IMG/VR virus record: IMGVR_UViG_3300021062_000008
Span: 1-40,917 of that record
Direction: 5' to 3' (one strand)
DNA: 40,917 bases
Source of the DNA: a virus
Of this stretch, positions 1 through 6,081 are shown in pieces (position 1 is the stretch's first letter; each line of letters opens with the position of its first letter). The position numbers and the translations under genes are program-made. The notes beneath the pieces were generated by a model. That model had not been told where the DNA came from, ran no database searches, and saw only the letters and a list, made by a program, of their open reading frames with translations.

Positions 1-127
1 AAGTTTGCTACCCATTCCTTATTGATCTTGTCCCAAATCTTAAACTTAAGTACGTCCATTCGGCCCCCTAAATGAATAGCGAGCTATATCGACCCCCCCA
101 AGTATATATGCCCGTCGGGGCGAAAAG
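1..127. repeat. Terminal direct repeat, left copy
   Basis: These 127 bases are identical to the last 127 bases of the window. A perfect overlap of exactly this length is the usual sign of a circular or circularly permuted genome assembled with a k-mer of 127, so I read it as an assembly overlap and not as a biological terminal repeat. The copy carries the N-terminal codons of the YopX-like gene whose full copy lies at the right end. Confidence 0.95.
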
Positions 128-159
128 AACCGCACAAGGTTCCGAATCATATAGGACAT
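46..159 (-). CDS. Small basic protein, 37 aa, first ORF after the structured leader
   Basis: Read leftwards, ATG at 159 is preceded by AAAGGTGGAAGCC, the same Shine-Dalgarno variant used by several sure genes of this phage. The product begins MSYMIRNLVRFFSPRRAY and is rich in Arg and aromatic residues. Its last codons overlap the start of the next leftward gene, the YopX-like protein (ATG at 59, equal to 40849), by 14 bases, as expected for coupled operon genes. It follows the roughly 300-nt folded leader, so it could also be a regulatory leader peptide. No family is recognised. Confidence 0.55.
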   Translation of the reverse strand: MSYMIRNLVRFFSPRRAYILGGVDIARYSFRGPNGRT

Positions 160-466
160 GGCTTCCACCTTTCCCGTAGTAGGCGGGCTTAAAGGGTACG
201 AAGTCTTTAAGCCCAACTACCACGATCGTACCTAATAAATAAAGTCCAAGTCGTACCAGCTAGGACGGGGCAACCCTGACACCCTATCGGGTGGGGAACC
301 GTGGGATAAGGAGGGGGAACTCCCACACCCCACCAGGCAAGATGCCAGGGTTGCTACCTAACTTCCACTGATCAGATCGGCTTTTAAATATTACCGTGCT
401 GATTAGGTTCCGCTAGGGTGTTTTCGTGCCACTTGGCCAGCTAAGGGCTTCAGCAGTCGCGATGAC
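160..466 (-). ncRNA. Long structured 5' leader (or ncRNA) of the leftward operon
   Basis: No ORF with a ribosome site is seen here, and the promoter at 473-502 would start transcription near 466. The stretch folds strongly: 270-278 pairs with 346-354 (GCAACCCTG/CAGGGTTGC) and encloses 290-296/328-334 (GGTGGGG/CCCCACC), 301-306/321-326 (GTGGGA/TCCCAC) and 336-339/343-346. 280-284/289-293 (CACCC/GGGTG) is an alternative to the second stem. 356-361 pairs with 403-408. A separate hairpin, 185-194/205-214 (GGGCTTAAAG/CTTTAAGCCC), sits just before the ribosome site of the 37-aa ORF. No U-run follows that hairpin, so it is not a plain terminator. It may be a cis-regulator, a processing site or a phage RNA; no known family is recognised. 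Confidence 0.6.
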
Positions 467-472
467 ATTACT

Positions 473-502
473 ACTATAAACCCCCTTAAAGATTGCTGTC
501 AA
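473..502 (-). promoter_or_regulatory. Leftward promoter with operator in the spacer
   Basis: On the minus strand TTGACA (502-497), an 18-bp spacer and TATAGT (478-473) form a near-consensus sigma70 promoter. The spacer ends with GGGGGTT directly before the -10 box; this G5 core (485-481) with its AA/TTTA flanks is the shared operator motif. The -35 box lies inside the 3' end of the 64-aa gene, so leader transcription can be uncoupled from that gene. Confidence 0.8.
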
Positions 503-680
503 GGGGCTGTTCGCACTTCTGTTTGCGACGTTCTTCAGCAGCCTGCTTCCTAGCGATTGCTAGTTCTTCCACACGCTGCCGCTTTTCTTCTTCAGTTTTT
601 GAATACCAAGATTTCAAGCCGCCTTTGCGTCCGAAATTCTTAAAGTCTTCGATGGTGAGGATTTTTTCTTGTGTTTCCAT
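486..680 (-). CDS. Small charged protein, 64 aa, leaderless early gene
   Basis: The start is placed at ATG 680 (METQEKIL) because the -10 box of the promoter at 687-715 ends six bases before it; an in-frame ATG at 686 would lie inside the predicted start of transcription. No Shine-Dalgarno sequence is present, so translation is probably leaderless. The protein has an FGRKGGLKSW segment followed by a Lys/Glu/Arg-rich predicted helix ending in many basic residues, loosely recalling small KGG-type nucleic-acid-binding proteins. As the first leftward gene beside the divergent early promoters it is a candidate regulator, but no helix-turn-helix can be named. Confidence 0.7.
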   Translation of the reverse strand: METQEKILTIEDFKNFGRKGGLKSWYSKTEEEKRQRVEELAIARKQAAEERRKQKCEQPLDSNL

Positions 681-686
681 GATCAT

Positions 687-715
687 ACAATATCTTATTA
701 ACCCCCTTTATTCAA
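687..715 (-). promoter_or_regulatory. Leftward promoter with operator, driving the 64-aa gene
   Basis: On the minus strand TTGAAT (715-710), 17 bp and TATTGT (692-687) precede ATG 680 by exactly six bases. The spacer contains AAAGGGGGTTAA, the shared G5 motif (core 706-702). Confidence 0.7.
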
Positions 716-868
716 GGTTGTGAATTCTAATAATGTGGTTGCCTGCCCTACCCCGTATAGTAAGATCAATCGATGATTTGAGAGCCAAACGTCGAGAGAA
801 TGACAGGCTAAATCTGTCGACACCTGCTAATTGTGCCATTGAACCCGCTAGTTTTACGGCTAGCGGGC
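716..868. other. Intergenic spacer between divergent early promoters, with a perfect hairpin
   Basis: No credible gene is seen. A perfect 8-bp stem CCCGCTAG/CTAGCGGG (844-851 with 860-867, loop TTTTACGG) lies immediately before the -35 box of the rightward promoter. Without a T-run it may be a protein-binding site or a roadblock between the divergent units. Confidence 0.5.
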
Positions 869-897
869 TTGACTTTAAACCCCCTTTATGTTACAAT
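869..897 (+). promoter_or_regulatory. Rightward early promoter with operator in the spacer
   Basis: TTGACT (869-874), 17 bp and TACAAT (892-897) make a strong promoter. The spacer holds TTAAACCCCCTTTA, the best palindromic copy of the shared operator (C5 core 880-884). The transcript would cover the small membrane gene and stop at the terminator at 1091-1112. Confidence 0.85.
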
Positions 898-918
898 AGT
901 TGCAAGATCAGTTAAGTC

Positions 919-1077
919 ATGAGGTACGACATGACCAAGAAAAACAAACGATCGCATAAGGAGGTACGACCTATGCGTGGACACATGAAGAAACAAGACC
1001 TTAAGGTATTAATCGCTAATCTGGCTTTCTACGGTTACATGTTATGGTTCGCAGTGCGATTAATCCCAGTTAAATAA
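919..1077 (+). CDS. Small single-span membrane protein, 52 aa (or 34 aa from an internal start)
   Basis: The frame opens at ATG 919 and also has ATG 931 and ATG 973. The ATG at 973 has the strongest ribosome site (AAGGAGGTACGACCT), giving a 34-residue form MRGHMKKQDLKVL. The C-terminal half is one hydrophobic helix (VLIANLAFYGYMLWFAV) ending in a short basic tail. The ten-base string GAGGTACGAC occurs twice, at 921-930 and 961-970, each followed by an ATG, suggesting a duplicated start region. It is the only gene between the early promoter and a terminator. It could be an immunity, exclusion or holin-regulating peptide; no family is recognised. Confidence 0.6.
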   Translation: MRYDMTKKNKRSHKEVRPMRGHMKKQDLKVLIANLAFYGYMLWFAVRLIPVK

Positions 1078-1090
1078 CCACTACACTAGC

Positions 1091-1112
1091 AGGCCCTTCG
1101 GGGCCTGTTTTG
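1091..1112 (+). terminator. Intrinsic terminator after the small early membrane gene
   Basis: AGGCCC-TTCG-GGGCCT followed by GTTTTGTT: a 6-bp GC-rich stem with a stable UUCG loop and a T-rich tail. Confidence 0.85.
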
Positions 1113-1144
1113 TTATCCCCAGACTTATCCCCCACTGTGGACAA
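1113..1144. other. DnaA-box cluster, candidate origin or DnaA-responsive region
   Basis: Three DnaA-box-like 9-mers lie within 32 bp: TTATCCCCA (1113-1121), TTATCCCCC (1125-1133) and, inverted, TGTGGACAA (1136-1144, complement TTGTCCACA). They sit directly before the promoter of the replication initiator gene, suggesting host DnaA acts in origin opening or initiator expression. Confidence 0.6.
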
Positions 1145-1149
1145 TTAAA

Positions 1150-1183
1150 GGGGGTTTAAAAGCATTATGGCGTCTGCTATGCT
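1150..1183 (+). promoter_or_regulatory. Promoter of the replication gene, with operator at the -35 region
   Basis: TTTAAA (1155-1160), 17 bp and TATGCT (1178-1183) give a plausible promoter. TTAAAGGGGGTTTAAA (G5 core 1150-1154), the shared operator, overlaps its -35 box rather than its spacer. Confidence 0.6.
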
Positions 1184-1227
1184 GTGTCTACAGCCTCAAA
1201 ATGACGCAATTGACGTATAATCTTATC

Positions 1228-1266
1228 GTCCCACTGGTCATTAAGGCTGTCAGTGGGACCTTTTTT
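1228..1266 (+). terminator. Intrinsic terminator/attenuator before the replication gene
   Basis: GTCCCACTG (1228-1236) pairs perfectly with CAGTGGGAC (1251-1259), followed by CTTTTTT. It lies between the predicted promoter and the ribosome site of the initiator gene, so it probably attenuates that transcript. Its leader lacks the AACTAR/GAGAACC boxes of the four late leaders. Confidence 0.8.
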
Positions 1267-1290
1267 ATTCATAAGCAAGGAGGTGGTGTA

Positions 1291-1830
1291 GTGGCCAACC
1301 GACGAATGTTCTCAAAGGACGTAGTAGAAACCGACAAGTACCTGGATATGCCAGCGACTAGTCAGAACCTATACTTCCATCTGGGTATGGAAGCTGACGA
1401 CGATGGATTTGTTACCCCGCGCCGAATTATGCGCATGATTGGGGCGACATCAGACGATCTGAATGTCCTAATCTCACGCGGCTACCTGCTAGCCTTCGAA
1501 GATGGCGTGGTTGTCATCGTAGACTGGCCTAGCAACAACTATATTCAGTCGGACCGTTACCGACCGACTATCTACCAACAGCACATTCAAACCTTATGCA
1601 TCGGCGAAAATAAGCGTTATGTTCTATCTTCAGAAGGGGTATGTATACGAGATGTATCCAAACCGTATCCGCAGGTTAGGTTAGGTAAGGTTAGGGAAGG
1701 TAAGGATAGAGATAGACTTACTTCTAAGGAAGACTATATATACAATAAAGACGAAAAAATTAATTTAGAAATAAGTGATGAAGACATGAAAGCGATAGAT
1801 GCGGTCCTAGACAAAGAAATAACAAGTTAA
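1291..1830 (+). CDS. Phage replication initiator (replisome-organizer N-terminal domain), 179 aa
   Basis: GTG 1291 is chosen because AAGGAGGTG stands at proper distance; an ATG at 1201 in the same frame would put the terminator hairpin inside the gene. Residues 1-90 carry the hallmark of Gram-positive phage replication initiators: a RxMFS segment, MPATSQNLYFHLG, MEADDDGFV and a following helix RRIMRMIGA, a winged-helix DNA-binding domain. Residues 90-120 (WPSNNYIQSDRYRPTIY) also match that family. The C-terminal third is polar and low in complexity, where other members carry a helicase-loader contact region. It likely binds the phage origin and recruits host helicase; no phage polymerase is present. 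Confidence 0.85.
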   Translation: MANRRMFSKDVVETDKYLDMPATSQNLYFHLGMEADDDGFVTPRRIMRMIGATSDDLNVLISRGYLLAFEDGVVVIVDWPSNNYIQSDRYRPTIYQQHIQTLCIGENKRYVLSSEGVCIRDVSKPYPQVRLGKVREGKDRDRLTSKEDYIYNKDEKINLEISDEDMKAIDAVLDKEITS

Positions 1831-1850
1831 AAACGCCGCGAAAGTGAAAG

Positions 1851-2015
1851 ATGGAACTTAAAAACAATCCCAGCAAGCTTGACCAAGCACAGGAAGCACT
1901 GGAAAGGGCCCACGTTGCTCACGCCTTTGGTTCTGGCCATAAGGCTACCCCAATCTATATCCTGGTTAACGTGCTTCAACTCCTCATTCAATATTTGAAA
2001 GAAAGGGATCGATGA
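1851..2015 (+). CDS. Small helical protein, 54 aa
   Basis: ATG 1851 follows AAAGTGAAAG, a weak ribosome site, and the TGA overlaps the next start (ATGA at 2012-2015). The product begins MELKNNPSKLDQAQEALERAH and ends with a Leu/Ile-rich amphipathic segment. It may be an accessory of the replication module; no family is recognised. Confidence 0.65.
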   Translation: MELKNNPSKLDQAQEALERAHVAHAFGSGHKATPIYILVNVLQLLIQYLKERDR

Positions 2016-2236
2016 AACGACTTACTAAACAAACAACCCCATTGTCATCTGTCTGGCAATTTCGCATATTCGGTTATGATTTCGTGTGGGGCTATATCAA
2101 AATCAAAGAAGCTACCGAAATCGCTCGCTATGGCGGCGAAGATGCGGTGAATGATGTGATGGCTCGAAAGTCTGGCGATGCCCATCACCCAATCAACTTT
2201 ACGCCGAATGTAGTAGACGATGAAAAATCTAGCTGA
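2012..2236 (+). CDS. Hypothetical protein, 74 aa
   Basis: It starts at ATG 2012 after GAAAGGGATCG and overlaps the previous stop by four bases. It is aromatic-rich at the N-terminus (VWQFRIFGYDFVWGYIKI), then has a charged helix and an acidic end. Position suggests a replication-module accessory; no function can be assigned. Confidence 0.65.
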   Translation: MKRLTKQTTPLSSVWQFRIFGYDFVWGYIKIKEATEIARYGGEDAVNDVMARKSGDAHHPINFTPNVVDDEKSS

Positions 2237-2492
2237 CATTTTCGCCAACCGCCCTATCCCCCATTCGCCGGAAAAGCCTAAGCGCAAGACAAATGAATAT
2301 TGGGCGAAGGCCGAAGAAATCGCAAAGTCGATTGGCAATGACAAAGTGAATGACATACGCCGCATCGCGGGTGAACTCAAAAAAAATGAACCGATGGTCA
2401 TGCGTGCATTGGCCGAAATAAAATCACGGTCGGACATTAAAAACAAAATGGGCTATTTAATTAAGCTACTCAAAATCTATAAAGCGCAGTAA
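2220..2492 (+). CDS. Hypothetical charged helical protein, 90 aa
   Basis: It overlaps the preceding gene by 17 bases and lacks a strong ribosome site, so it is probably translationally coupled. Residues 25-85 look fully helical and Lys/Glu/Arg-rich. No Cys cluster, signal or membrane span is seen. Confidence 0.65.
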   Translation: MKNLADIFANRPIPHSPEKPKRKTNEYWAKAEEIAKSIGNDKVNDIRRIAGELKKNEPMVMRALAEIKSRSDIKNKMGYLIKLLKIYKAQ

Positions 2493-2501
2493 ACTAAGGG
2501 C

Positions 2502-2798
2502 ATGGAAGTTGCCTTTGCAATCGCGATGATAGTCTTTGCCGCAGCGGTCCTACCGGACCATGCTTTTTTATTTGCGGCCTACCCACTGTATATTTTCGCG
2601 GACATCTTCGCGGGCGTTGGCGCACAGACTTTACGCGACGATGCAGACGCTAACGGCCAATACTACGACCCACCAAAAGCGGTCAAAGACTTTACGAAGT
2701 GGCTGATCAAATTGTTTGGCTGGGTCTCAAAGTTTGTCGACAATGTATTCAATCCCCCACCCCCACAGCCCAAACCACGCGTTAGGCGGAAGCTATGA
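2502..2798 (+). CDS. Membrane protein with N-terminal hydrophobic segments, 98 aa
   Basis: Residues 3-40 form one or two hydrophobic spans (VAFAIAMIVFAAAVL, then FLFAAYPLYIFADIF). A polar stretch and an amphipathic WLIKLFGWVSKF segment follow, and a Pro/Arg-rich tail (PPPPQPKPRVRRK). Start spacing is poor (AAGGGC directly before ATG). It is paired with the next membrane gene; family unknown. Confidence 0.65.
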   Translation: MEVAFAIAMIVFAAAVLPDHAFLFAAYPLYIFADIFAGVGAQTLRDDADANGQYYDPPKAVKDFTKWLIKLFGWVSKFVDNVFNPPPPQPKPRVRRKL

Positions 2799-3007
2799 TG
2801 GCCTATGTATACACCGCCGGCTACCTACTTGCGGCAGCTGGCGTTATTCTCTTTTTAGTCGCCTACACATTCGCAGCGATCAACGTATTCTACGCGTGGG
2901 TCCAGTCCGAAAAAGCAGACTTACACATGTACTATTTGGCATGGGGACCACTACTTTACTTAATAGGGCGATTATTGATGTCTTTCGCTGATAAATTCGC
3001 TGGTTAG
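2795..3007 (+). CDS. Two-span membrane protein, 70 aa
   Basis: Two adjacent ATGs (2795, 2798) follow AGGCGGAAGCT, a variant of the ribosome site common in this phage. Hydrophobic spans cover residues 4-31 and 44-64. It is coupled to the previous membrane gene by a four-base overlap and is the last gene before the repeat-rich non-coding stretch. Confidence 0.7.
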   Translation: MMAYVYTAGYLLAAAGVILFLVAYTFAAINVFYAWVQSEKADLHMYYLAWGPLLYLIGRLLMSFADKFAG

Positions 3008-3271
3008 GCCTGTAAATCGGCATATTTTGAAGGGCAAGGCAACATATACTACCACTCCCCTACCGAAAATTTCCCCAAAAACGATTTTGAACCTGTAAAG
3101 ACCACTCCCCTATCGCGTAAAAAAGGGGTGCTGAACCAAGAAGGGTATGTCCCTAGGCTTCGATAGGGGACTACACATACGCGTGCAGACCGGTTTACAA
3201 ATTAGTTTCCAATCACACAAAAAAGTTTCCAAATAATTAGCCACTCGACTAACTATTTTTCGACCAACCAA
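3008..3271. other. Repeat-rich AT-rich intergenic region, candidate replication origin
   Basis: No gene is seen over about 300 bases (to 3306 including the promoter). Short repeats: ACCACTCCCCTA at 3051-3062 and 3101-3112 (50-bp period), CCTGTAAA at 3009-3016 and 3092-3099, ATTTTGAA at 3024-3031 and 3084-3091, AGTTTCCAA at 3204-3212 and 3224-3232 (20-bp period), and the inverted pair CCCCTATCG (3107-3115)/CGATAGGGG (3161-3169). The right half is AT-rich. Repeats on helical periods plus an AT-rich flank suit an initiator-bound origin, but this is inference. Confidence 0.5.
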
Positions 3272-3300
3272 TTGCTAATTTTAAACCCCCTTGATAAAGT
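3272..3300 (+). promoter_or_regulatory. Rightward promoter with operator; predicted leaderless start
   Basis: TTGCTA (3272-3277), 17 bp and TAAAGT (3295-3300), followed by six bases and ATG 3307. The spacer contains TTTTAAACCCCCTTGA, the shared operator (C5 core 3286-3290). It would drive the long train of small genes through the terminase genes. Confidence 0.75.
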
Positions 3301-3306
3301 AAATTT

Positions 3307-3516
3307 ATGGCAGAACCAAAGATCAATGAAAATCTCGTCCAAATTATGGGCGGCAGAAAGTGCGTCATTCACATTGATGGCCCGCTTCGCATGGACCAAG
3401 ACTACCGACTATACATCGATGGGTCAGTGGCCGAAATCGTGGAAGTCTCAAATAACGATGGGACGGTCGACCGCATTCATAAATTTCGCGGCACGTATGC
3501 GGAAGAATCAAAATGA
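3307..3516 (+). CDS. Hypothetical protein, 69 aa, leaderless
   Basis: The start codon lies six bases after a -10 box and has no Shine-Dalgarno sequence, so the mRNA is likely leaderless. The sequence alternates strands and turns (CVIHIDGPLRM, YRLYIDGSVAEIVEV), suggesting a small beta-rich fold. It overlaps the next gene by ATGA. No family is recognised. Confidence 0.7.
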   Translation: MAEPKINENLVQIMGGRKCVIHIDGPLRMDQDYRLYIDGSVAEIVEVSNNDGTVDRIHKFRGTYAEESK

Positions 3517-3851
3517 GCGAAGTAAAAGTCCATGTCTATCGTGACCCAGCCAGCGGCGCAATCGCACTGTCGTTTGTTAAAAGCGATGGGGGACAGCGCT
3601 ACATTGCAAAGCCCATCGTGTTTGAATGGCAGCCACTCACCGAAGGCCAACTAACCCAACCCACGCTGACATTACCAAATTGGGAAGGCGAAGAAATTCT
3701 ACACAAATTGGCTGACCAGCTAGACAGTTTTGGCGTTAAGACGGACACCGATCATCGCATCGCAGGGACATTAGAAGCTACTCGCGCTCACTTAGCTGAC
3801 TTACGAAAACTATTGAAAATAGACGATAGGGGACACGATGGTCCAGCATGA
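3513..3851 (+). CDS. Hypothetical protein, 112 aa
   Basis: Coupled by ATGA to the 69-aa gene. The N-terminal half is beta-like (VKVHVYRDPASGAIALSFVK); the C-terminal half is helical and ends with THLADLRKLLKI-like heptads, typical of small phage proteins of unknown function. No catalytic motif is visible. Confidence 0.7.
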   Translation: MSEVKVHVYRDPASGAIALSFVKSDGGQRYIAKPIVFEWQPLTEGQLTQPTLTLPNWEGEEILHKLADQLDSFGVKTDTDHRIAGTLEATRAHLADLRKLLKIDDRGHDGPA

Positions 3852-3984
3852 AGAACAAACTGACCGCATGATTGCTTACGAATATTTCGTCCGCGCACGT
3901 AAGCCAATTCTTAAGCAGCTTTTATATTTCTTCTTCCCCAGCTTGATGATGAAAGACTTTGAAAGGCAGTACGATGGAAACTAA
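3838..3984 (+). CDS. Small amphipathic protein, 48 aa
   Basis: ATG 3838 follows AGGGGACACG. The gene overlaps both neighbours. The C-terminal half has a hydrophobic stretch (ILKQLLYFFFPSLMM) that may touch the membrane. Family unknown. Confidence 0.6.
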   Translation: MVQHEEQTDRMIAYEYFVRARKPILKQLLYFFFPSLMMKDFERQYDGN

Positions 3985-4429
3985 AACGAATGATATTGTG
4001 CGACATAACGAGATTGTTCCACAGACTGTTGAAAACACTGGGGATAACTTACAAGAGTTTACAGAAACGGAAGATCGTAAATGGTCTAAGCAACAACTTT
4101 TGTATATGGTGATCCTAGCTGATCCATTTGATGAACGGACCGAAGAAGAAATCAGTAAGGACATTGGTGTTAGTCGCATGACGATGTGGAAGTGGCGACA
4201 AGACGAAGACTTCAACGCAGCAGCTCATGACATGTTGATGAAGTTTCTTAATGGGGAACTACGCAAGGTCTATAAGGGATTAGTTAAACGCGCTGCCCAA
4301 GGTGAGGTAGAACAGGCCAAGCTAGTCTTCGCCCAGCTGGATAAGTTAAAAGAAAACGCTGGCGAGGTCCATAAACATGCCCACTTACACAAACACTTTT
4401 CCGATGAGAAGGAAGAATTCGGTATATGA
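3974..4429 (+). CDS. terS: Terminase small subunit (TerS), 151 aa
   Basis: ATG 3974 with GAAAGG upstream is preferred over an in-frame TTG at 3959. After an acidic N-terminus, residues 38-78 hold a helix-turn-helix (EEEISKDIGVSRMTMWKWRQ) followed by FNAAAHDML and a long helical oligomerisation region (GELRKVYKGLVKRAAQGEVEQAKLV broken only by turns), as in TerS proteins of the phBC6A51/HTH type. TerS binds the packaging site and loads the large terminase, encoded 2 kb downstream in the same direction. The ending is rich in His and Glu. Confidence 0.8.
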   Translation: METKTNDIVRHNEIVPQTVENTGDNLQEFTETEDRKWSKQQLLYMVILADPFDERTEEEISKDIGVSRMTMWKWRQDEDFNAAAHDMLMKFLNGELRKVYKGLVKRAAQGEVEQAKLVFAQLDKLKENAGEVHKHAHLHKHFSDEKEEFGI

Positions 4430-4566
4430 AACGCTTCTTAGTCGCGCTGATAGTCTTATTGGTAATTGGTATCCTGATATTGCTACATAGAATCGGTGCG
4501 ATGGCTACGTTTATGCAGTCGCAACCCCAACCCAAACAAGAAAAGCAGATGATTCACTTCCTATGA
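4426..4566 (+). CDS. Single-span membrane peptide, 46 aa
   Basis: ATGA overlap with TerS. Residues 3-21 form one hydrophobic helix (FLVALIVLLVIGILILL), followed by a polar Gln/Pro-rich tail, so the expected topology is an anchored peptide. No lipobox is seen. Function unknown. Confidence 0.65.
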   Translation: MKRFLVALIVLLVIGILILLHRIGAMATFMQSQPQPKQEKQMIHFL

Positions 4567-4739
4567 CTACTGAATTAACACCTGATCAAATTCGCCGCAA
4601 ACGGGAATGTGAAGCTCATGGCCACTGGTGGGAATTAAAAAGCACCCAACGCGTTATGACGATGGAAGGGGATTCAACAGTTTATAAGACCTTCGTCTGT
4701 AGTAACTGCGATGATAGTAAAGTCGTAAAGGAATCATGA
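4563..4739 (+). CDS. Small putative zinc-ribbon protein, 58 aa
   Basis: It overlaps the previous gene by ATGA. One knuckle is CEAH near residue 16 and the other is CSNC near residue 47, arranged as a one-zinc ribbon with a WWEL turn between. Such proteins are common in phage early operons and may bind nucleic acid. Confidence 0.65.
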   Translation: MTTELTPDQIRRKRECEAHGHWWELKSTQRVMTMEGDSTVYKTFVCSNCDDSKVVKES

Positions 4740-4740
4740 T

Positions 4741-4971
4741 TTGCCTAAAACAGCCAACATAGAAGGGGTAATTGTCCAGTTCACCGAATACAACAAGTCA
4801 GTTCGGGTCCAATTTGAATACGAAGGCAAACAGTTCGACGAAGTCATCTGGGAATCGCCAACCGAAGTCGTTAAGCAGGTAACGCACCTAATCCATCGTA
4901 TGAAACGCTACGATCAAGAAGTAACTAAACGAATTGATGGCATTTACGCCAGATCGAAAGGCTTACTATGA
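4741..4971 (+). CDS. Hypothetical protein, 76 aa
   Basis: The likely start is TTG 4741, seven bases after AAAGGA. The N-terminal half is beta-rich (IEGVIVQFTEYNKSVRVQFEY); the C-terminal half is a basic helix. It overlaps the next gene by ATGA. Confidence 0.65.
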   Translation: MPKTANIEGVIVQFTEYNKSVRVQFEYEGKQFDEVIWESPTEVVKQVTHLIHRMKRYDQEVTKRIDGIYARSKGLL

Positions 4972-5150
4972 GCTGTAAAGAATGTGACGCGGTCCAAGAA
5001 TCTGATGTGGTGGCCGCTTATCGGTGGAAGAACGCCAACATTGTAATGTCTGGGTGCGGTAAACACCTACGCGAAGTAATGGAAAGCTTGAATAAGGTTC
5101 AATCGGGGGAATATACTGAAGCAGAAGGTGAGGGGCAGAAAGATGAGTAA
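4968..5150 (+). CDS. Small Cys-containing protein, 60 aa
   Basis: MSCKEC at the N-terminus and a later CGKH could form a C-x2-C/C-x2-H zinc site; the segment between is a strand-like YRWKNANIVMSG. It ends acidic and joins the next gene through TAATG. Confidence 0.6.
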   Translation: MSCKECDAVQESDVVAAYRWKNANIVMSGCGKHLREVMESLNKVQSGEYTEAEGEGQKDE

Positions 5151-5713
5151 TGTACAATCCCAACTACGACCCCATGACGTACCCACACCAGCAGGTGAAC
5201 AGCGATAAGGTCTTCGCTAATAAACACCTACCAGCTTTAGCACGCATCTTAAAACAAAACGCCATGCATCTTATCAAGATTAGCGTAGCAGCGCCGGCCG
5301 ATGACTTCGAACGGGCCACCGACTTAGTAATTAAGGTCAAAGGTGGTGATGTAGCAGTTCGTATTCGTCGGGCGAAGTATGCCTATCGCGATCTAACCAT
5401 TCGGACCAGGACCATCACCGGTATGAAGACCGAACGGGATAAGATCAAAGAAGGCTTTGCCAGGTGGTACATCTATGGCTGGTTAAAAGACGACGACACG
5501 GTAGGGGATTGGATATTAGTGGACGTCGACAAGCTACGGGCTTCGAAGCTACTGGATACTACCGACGAACGGGTGAACAAAGACGGGTCCAAGTTCATCT
5601 GTATACCGTATAAGGTTCTCGAAGATAAAGGCTGCATCATCGATAGCAACATGCGGCCGCAACTCAATCTATTTAGTCAGGTGGAAGCAGATGGCATATC
5701 ACGACAAGAATGA
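5150..5713 (+). CDS. Conserved-type phage protein, possible nuclease-like fold, 187 aa
   Basis: The middle part (ATDLVIKVKGGDVAVRIRRAKY... then DLTIRTRTITGMKTERDKI, then FARWYIYGWL) resembles hypothetical phage proteins that I recall only by pattern. The order Asp, then a strand with an acidic or basic core, then a helix would suit a PD-(D/E)xK-like or Holliday-junction-like fold, but no complete catalytic set is certain. It joins the neighbours by TAATG and by a 23-base overlap with the zinc-ribbon gene. The nuclease idea is weak inference. Confidence 0.7.
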   Translation: MYNPNYDPMTYPHQQVNSDKVFANKHLPALARILKQNAMHLIKISVAAPADDFERATDLVIKVKGGDVAVRIRRAKYAYRDLTIRTRTITGMKTERDKIKEGFARWYIYGWLKDDDTVGDWILVDVDKLRASKLLDTTDERVNKDGSKFICIPYKVLEDKGCIIDSNMRPQLNLFSQVEADGISRQE

Positions 5714-5924
5714 TAAGTTTTGTGGGCATTGTGGGACCGAACTAAGAAAGCGATTAGTCCCAAACGATTACGATGTTCATAGCGGGAAGCAGAACACGGA
5801 AAAGTACTGCCCAAATGTAACTTGTGAGCTGGGCTGTGGGGATAACGGCGGCCACAAATACCGCTGGTTCAACCAAACGAACTGCACCCGATGTGGCCAC
5901 GTATCAGTCGACATCTTTTACTAG
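5691..5924 (+). CDS. Zinc-ribbon protein, 77 aa
   Basis: ATG 5691 follows AGGTGGAAGCAG, the phage's frequent ribosome-site variant. Cys pairs are CGHCG (residues 11-15), CPNVTC with CGDNGGH (about 43-57) and CTRCG (about 67-71), enough for two zinc sites. Probably a nucleic-acid or protein adaptor. Confidence 0.75.
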   Translation: MAYHDKNDKFCGHCGTELRKRLVPNDYDVHSGKQNTEKYCPNVTCELGCGDNGGHKYRWFNQTNCTRCGHVSVDIFY

Positions 5925-5931
5925 GAGCTTC

Positions 5932-6081
5932 ATGGATACCATCACCGCAGTAATCTTAATCACTCACGTTGTTTCAATGACCCTTAATAGTTTCTTAATT
6001 TATATGCTGTGGCGCGAATGGCGCTATGAAAACCATTCAGAAAGGGAACACTATGGCAGACGACGCAACCAAATGGAATAA
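5932..6081 (+). CDS. Small membrane protein, 49 aa
   Basis: ATG 5932 follows TAGGAGCTTC; an upstream start at 5824 in the same frame would run inside the zinc-ribbon gene and is not used. Residues 4-28 form a hydrophobic helix, followed by a Trp/Arg-rich cytoplasmic-type tail. It overlaps the next gene by 29 bases. Confidence 0.6.
   Translation: MDTITAVILITHVVSMTLNSFLIYMLWREWRYENHSEREHYGRRRNQME

Noticed and set aside
160-466. CRISPR-like or tmRNA/RNase P element
   Set aside because: No regularly spaced repeats and none of the conserved blocks of those RNAs seen.
493-723. Plus-strand 76-codon frame opposite the 64-aa gene
   Set aside because: Antisense to a gene with promoter; composition rich in Ser, Arg and Cys typical of a shadow frame.
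733-915. Plus-strand 60-codon frame in the divergent early region
   Set aside because: No ribosome site, and it runs through the hairpin at 844-867 and the promoter at 869-897.
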